Source: Allacma fusca (lineage: Eukaryota; Arthropoda; Collembola; Symphypleona; Sminthuridae). Taken from it: a stretch of DNA of 64,000 nt. The stretch is from assembly GCA_947179485.1 (NCBI GenBank), contig OX359246.1:18228001-18292000 (forward strand). Reading direction: 5' to 3'. The notes below the pieces were generated by a model. That model saw only the letters and a list, made by a program, of their open reading frames with translations, made no database searches and was not told the DNA's origin. A program made the position numbers and the translations under genes. Positions 59,048 through 64,000 of the stretch are shown here, piece after piece; position 1 is the stretch's first letter; each line of letters opens with the position of its first letter.

Positions 59048-60019
59048 TAGAGCTTCCTTCGGGTTTCCGAAATCCCGAAGTTCCGTGTTCGGAAACGGAA
59101 CGGAACAATTTCGGAACATTCTTTTTGATTCCGTCATTGAATCGGGACAAAACCGGAACATGAGCACTTGTACCGATAATATCGGGACCGGGACGGTTCA
59201 GAGCATCGGTACGAAAAATGTCCCATATAATTTATTTCACCGGAAAGCGGAATGGTTCCGTTCCGTTCCGAACCGATCCCGGTACAATCTCTGAAGTGTC
59301 GCGCCATCGTTCAACTAGAATTGAAACACATTTCTTATCGCTCTGGCTTGTAAGCCGTTTTTTGCCAAAATAACGAAATTGGATGAACACAGTTAGATTT
59401 AATTTACGCAAATGCTTATATGTAATGCGAGTATCGTTTTCCATGAAAATCAACAGAATAACTAATTTTGTTTAATAAACATGGGCATGGGCGATTTTTC
59501 TTGAAATGAAAATTCTGAAATCGAAATTATTAGCAGCAATGAAGCAAGCTTGCAGGAAATTAACACTTAGGCCATTGAAGTCCACACGCTACAAATATTT
59601 ATTGCTAAAAAATAATTAATAATAATTTTATAATACTGCACAGTAGTTCTTTTTATGTGGCCTAATTATTATTAAATATTATTTTATATAATTAAATAAT
59701 AGCATTCTCTAGCATCCAATCTATTAAAAGTATATCATGTATATTAAGTTTTCAGTAATTTGTACACGCGTTTCATGTATATGTTGTTCCGGGATATTTC
59801 GGAACGGAACGGGTTCGGAACGGAAAAACTAGCATAATACGGAACGGAACACAACCTGTAACGGAAAAAATACTTTACTCCTTTGTTCCGAACGGTGTCA
59901 GTTCAAATGTTCCGATGTCCCGACAGCCGGAACGGAACCGGGAACAATATTATTTGTAGGTTTCGGAACGGAACGGAATTTCGTACGGAACAAAAATGTT
60001 GAACACGTTGGAAGCTCTA
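59048..60019. mobile_element. hAT-like element, GGAACGGA family
   Basis: Ends TAGAGCTTCCTTCGGG and inverted GTTGGAAGCTCTA; exact duplication GCTCGTTG (59040-59047, 60020-60027). Arms of TTCGGAACGGAACGG units at 59060-59290 and 59785-60000. Inserted 26 bp before the ATG of the IR pseudogene. 972 bp. Confidence 0.92.
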
Positions 60020-60045
60020 GCTCGTTGTGACTGGGATCAGCAATT

Positions 60046-61305
60046 ATGGCTAATGCCCTCCGTATTTTGAAACTTTACTTAGTTTTGTGGAATTTCATCT
60101 CCTCCAATCAATGTCAAATAAACGAGATCGTTCAAGTATACTCTAATATTTTGAAAACCTCTGTGGAAGTCACTAATTTCGACACCTCAGTAGAGAAAAT
60201 TAACCAAATATTTCAAGCGCCATTAAAACTGTCAACGTTTGAAGGGGATCCTTCGGAAGCTATTGGGTTCGGTCTAAAAGATAATCTCCGGTTCCTAAAA
60301 CATGTTCAAGTGAATTTTGTGTTTTGCGGAGCACTCAGACATAGCATATGCATTCAAAAGTTCAAAAATATTCCAACTCGACCACACGAGCTTCGATCAA
60401 AGTCTTGACATCATTCGTACTCACAGTTCAGAAGCGATACTTTTATTTTTATTAAACGCGAAGCAAAAGCAGAAATCGCAACTCAGAGTTGACAAACCTA
60501 TTGAAAATGTGAGAAGTCCAATGTATAAAACGGACTCCATTAGAAATCGCCACTTTCGGGTGGGTATATTTGATTTAAAGCCCATGTACGTCAATTATTA
60601 TGGAAAGGATATCGGTGCAGTTTACAACCTCATTTCATCCGCATCTGTCAAATATAATTTTACATTTACTCTTTCCTTCACTGCTCCGGCTCTTATTGAA
60701 CTAGAGGATGGTACATTGGGTGGGCTGGAAAATGAAATCATTAATGATCGTATTGACGTGCTATTTCTGTACTCAGTCAGTTTTGTCCGGCCAGGGAGTG
60801 TTGATGCAAGTACATTTTTCTCAACTGTGTCAGTGGTGTTTATAACGTCACTTCCGGATGTGCACATCGATTGGCGGGCAATCATCTATCCATTACAACT
60901 TAGTACTTGGTTGGCAATCCTTACTACTTCGGTTATTGTAGGGATTTCAATGTTCATTAAAACCTAGAGTTCTCGCGGAGTACAACCGGAATTGTTTTTG
61001 ACGATCAAAATTGTATTTAGTTGTTTGATCGGACAAAGTTGCAAAATTCCTGACTACCTTCAAAACCTTGCATTGATTTGGGCAATCACTTGCATCCTGT
61101 TTAGCAACTATTACCAATCCAATTTTCTCTCTTATTTGACGTACCCCGCTGCTGAACAAATCCCGACTAACTTTAAAGAGCTGGCAAAGCGGAATGATTT
61201 TGGAATACATGCACAAGATTTACCAGGAGGTCCAATGGAAGTTTACTTCAACAAGAGTACGACCCAAGATTTGATCAATATAAGAAGTCGCTACATACCT
61301 ACAAT
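60046..61305 (+). pseudogene. Ionotropic receptor pseudogene
   Basis: ATG 60046 (MANALRILKLYLVLWN, signal peptide) starts a frame matching IR copy 3. A one-step frameshift lies at about 60335-60350, where the frame switches in the segment matching FxGTLSSS...YLFKSAK. S1 is retained with FVRPGSVD, keeping the canonical Arg. After M1 an in-frame TAG (60965-60967) replaces a Lys codon. The frame then runs through pore and M3 to about RSRYIP (61300), beyond which similarity ends abruptly: the rest of S2 and M4 are missing. Three independent lesions make function very unlikely. A hAT element separates it from its promoter. Confidence 0.92.
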
Positions 61306-61572
61306 ACCATACATCTTAAATACTGAAAAACTGTATTTTAAAATATTGGTGTTCTTGACCCTTACATACAGTCGTTAAAATGCCTTGTTTATTAAGAAGG
61401 CAATACAAAAGCTTATGCTGCTATTTCGGCTTTGGTAAGCACTTCTAGTGGCGTTCTTGAATTTATTACAATGTTAACTTCTGGATTCTTATTACAAATA
61501 CTTGAACTACTAGCAGGATTCATCTTCTAGACTAATTGGAATTTTGCACAGTAATGAAGAGCGAAATAAAAC
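61306..61572. other. Sequence beyond the pseudogene breakpoint
   Basis: Unrelated to the 3' part of the other IR genes; nothing recognised. Confidence 0.35.
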
Positions 61573-61639
61573 TTACTAAATAACAAAGGCAGGTATTTAA
61601 GAAAACTTTTCTTGCATACCTGCCTTTGTTATTTAGTAA
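61573..61639. repeat. Perfect 23-bp hairpin
   Basis: TTACTAAATAACAAAGGCAG+GTA and its exact inverse lie 21 bp apart (61573-61595 and 61617-61639). No mismatch in the arms. Origin unknown: a tiny palindromic transposon relic or a structured RNA are both possible. Confidence 0.85.
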
Positions 61640-61649
61640 CAGTCGTACA

Positions 61650-62235
61650 GACGGGCACGGGCCTAAAATATCCCACGGGGTGATGCTCTATCGTACAGCA
61701 AGCCTTAATTTGTTTGAAAGCTAAAATTGCAAACGTCTGAAATTCGTTCAAGTCTATGTACATTCACAACCGCTGCTCCTGTACTCATAACTAATGGAAT
61801 TTCTCACGGGCTTTTAGGGGCTTTCACGGTCTTTTTTAACCGCGATGAAAAGACCGTACCCGCCCGTAACCCGTCAAACGTAATAATTTTTACCCGTACC
61901 CGCTCGAATCCCGTGCGGGCCGGGCTTTTCGCGGGCTTACCCGTAAATTTTAACCACCCGAGAGGCTCTACTGTGCAGTATACTATTGCTGTGAAAATGA
62001 ATATTTATGGGAATCGTTTTATATGTAAATATTTTTTTAAGTAATATTTCGCTATTATTGGAGGTATTCTTAAAGAAATCAAGAAATTTGGAACATTTTA
62101 TAAGACGTATTATAACCGGGACGGGACAGTTTCGGGACAAAATGTTTGTCCCCATGTAATTTCGGGACTGAATCGGGAAATGTTTTTGTCCCGAGGATTT
62201 CGGGACGGGACAAAAAATTGTCCCTAGTGGAAGCC
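61650..62235. repeat. Remnants of motif-array elements (CGGGCACGGG and GGGACGGG types)
   Basis: Arm-like runs at 61650-61680 and 61795-61965 (CCCGTACCCG, CGGGCCGGGCTTTTCGCGGG) and at 62113-62225 (GGGACGGGACAAAATGT). The right end AGTGGAAGCCCTACTG resembles the ends of the 32670 and 59048 elements. No intact termini or duplication. Confidence 0.5.
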
Positions 62236-64000
62236 CTACTGTGAAGAGAATTGTTTTACGTAAACATATTGATTGTTAGATGTAATGATTCCGTTGACTA
62301 ACTAAACTAATTTAAAAGCATTTGTGTTTTATTACATTTCCCGTTTTTCATTTAAATCTATCCTGCCGCTCGGTTACATCCAACATGTATAAGCTTCTTT
62401 GGTAGAAGCATTGATTTAGTAGCTCCGTTTCTAATTCATTAGAAAACGTTAGGCGTTTATATCTATGACTCACATACTTACAAACTTACAATTAGGTAGA
62501 TATTAGAAACCAATAATTCAACAATAATTGCATATATATTACAGACTCACGTTAAGAACAATTGCAAATATATTAGAGACTCAAAATAATAATGAGTGTG
62601 AAATAGTTCTGTCAATAGAAACAATATAAAATTCGGGATTTAGAGACTCAAGAGAATAATGAGTGTGGAATAGTTCGATCAATAGAAACAACATAAAATT
62701 CTGGATTTTTCCAACCACGTACAAATTTTAGCGAAGCATTTACTCACAAAGATTACTATTGTGAAGTTATTTGTTGTTGGCTTCCGTCCGATTATTTTTC
62801 CGGTACCTTATTTCTGACTGAAAACCAAGCAAGAAATTCATGAGGAATTTTAGCATCATAGGTTTATATAATCCTGGCATTTCTATACAGTCATAATATT
62901 TAGGTTACTTGGGATAATTGGAATTCTCAATTTTGAAAATTGAGTACAGTGAAAAACAGACGTTGTTCACCAATATTACATATAATCAAAATACTTAAGC
63001 TGTCCCGAATTTTTATCCGCACCCTCAAGTCTCGAGCTAGCGTTAACCAAATGTGCAAACTATGCAATTTACCAACTTCGCCTAGATCTGTGATTCATTG
63101 TGCAACCTGAAAAGTAAAAATAAAACCAGGTTCACCTAAATGAATTCATTTGAAATTCGGAAATAATAGCATTTCTTTAATGCCAGTTTTTACTGTTATT
63201 ATTATATTAGTCACAATCAAAATTACACAATGCCACTGAATTAATGAAATCTTAAAATGGAATATAAATAAATAAACTCACAATAACGATTAATTAAACG
63301 GACGTGTAGACATTTCAGTAATTTGGAAGCGATGGGTACACTTAATGACTACGAAGGATGCAGGATAGTGTGGTTCGACTCGATTGGATTGTGACCATTG
63401 TTTGGCATGCCACCTTTTGGGCGTTGTGTGATGTTATTGAACTATGAAAGTGCGAAATTTTAAATAAATGGACAGAAAGTGCTCTTTAAAAATAAAGGAT
63501 GGGTATTTTTGCTGTGGAAATGAGAAAACGGTTTAAGGGTAAATGGGCTATGCATGTAAAGCCCAAGTTATTTTCTTGCAATGTATGTATGCAGTAGTGA
63601 ATATGCACTCAGCAAAGCTATCCGGCCACCGAGACCTCACATTTTTATCATGATTATCTCCTGCGGAATTAGAACTACAGCACATATGTGGAAGGTTTGG
63701 AGGTAAATGTTTCATGATAAAAGAATTATGTTGCTTCTCAGTGTCGTAGAGTAATACTACCGCAAATACTATCGTTTATGGAATAGAGAAAATCAAATCG
63801 AACCGCCAACGTGCTATATATTTGGGCATCTTGGCACATTGGGAAAATACCCTGAATGTGGGCATTTTCAACAGGTCTTATTCGGCGTTTTGGGCATTTA
63901 AAGTCGGGAATATTCACTCCTGGTAGGTAAAATTCAGGAATACGACCAAACCAAAAACGCCACTATTCACTATTAAAATAAAACCTTCAATATTTAATAA
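62236..64000. other. Intergenic, nothing coding recognised
   Basis: Contains the tandem duplication at 62575-62708 and, at about 63835-63900, GGGCATTTTCAACAGG and GGGCATTTAAAG, traces of an AAAATGCC arm. No gene. Confidence 0.4.
62575..62708. repeat. Two-copy 67-bp tandem duplication
   Basis: Units start AGAGACTCAAAATAAT (62575) and AGAGACTCAAGAGAAT (62642) and stay aligned through CAATAGAAACAA and AAAATTC to the end, with a few substitutions. A partial third unit may precede (ACAGACTCACG, 62551). Confidence 0.85.

Overview
The window is eukaryotic, AT-rich, gene-poor and dominated by transposons. It has spliced genes with GT-AG introns, tandem copies of a divergent ionotropic receptor (IR) gene, a Ty3/Gypsy LTR retrotransposon, a LINE 3' end, many hAT-type elements and a 200-base N gap, all consistent with an arthropod genome scaffold. 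A springtail (Collembola) is a guess from the style of IR expansion; nothing here proves the species.

Host genes. Five members of one intronless IR family lie on the + strand: a C-terminal part cut by the window start (2-943); a copy split by an LTR retrotransposon (10878-12247 and 22482-22863); one intact 593-residue gene (29804-31585); a deleted relic (50262-50565); and a pseudogene with a frameshift, a stop and a lost 3' end (60046-61305). The two central copies share about 1.5 kb of 5' flank with a conserved TATTTATAG box, so each duplication carried its promoter. On the - strand are a six-exon gene of unknown function whose splice phases all agree (1997-3789) and a C2H2 zinc-finger gene (43295-44404).

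Mobile DNA. The Gypsy element (12248-22477) has 540-bp LTRs with three mismatches, a CTAT target duplication, gag with one internal stop, and a complete pol. Many non-autonomous DNA transposons follow. At least ten have an exact 8-bp target duplication and hAT-like ends (CAG/TAG...CTG/CTA). Their striking feature is that each family carries long inverted subterminal arms built from one family-specific short motif (GGGTAC, GGGACGGG, GGAACGGA, GATTCAGTTC, TATCGTTA, AAAATGCC, ACTTGA, GGATTGGATTAA, CAACTTCAA, AAATACAAAATA, TAGTCAAGTC). A hAT transposase C-terminal relic lies inside one such element (41502-41768). Also present are a piggyBac-like element holding an AT satellite, two pogo/Tigger-like MITEs, a PIF/Harbinger-like element with a decayed Myb/SANT (MADF-like) gene, a long foldback element, and a 2.3-kb foldback made of pyrimidine and purine arrays.

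Layout: 0-1 kb IR end; 2-4 kb six-exon gene; 5-9 kb nested DNA transposons; 9.3-23 kb IR plus Gypsy; 25-32 kb IR with a foldback in its 5' flank; 32-42 kb hAT elements; 43-46 kb zinc-finger gene and Harbinger-like element; 47-53 kb hAT elements and IR relic; 53-57 kb pyrimidine/purine foldback; 57-61 kb IR pseudogene with hAT insertions; 61-64 kb repeat remnants.
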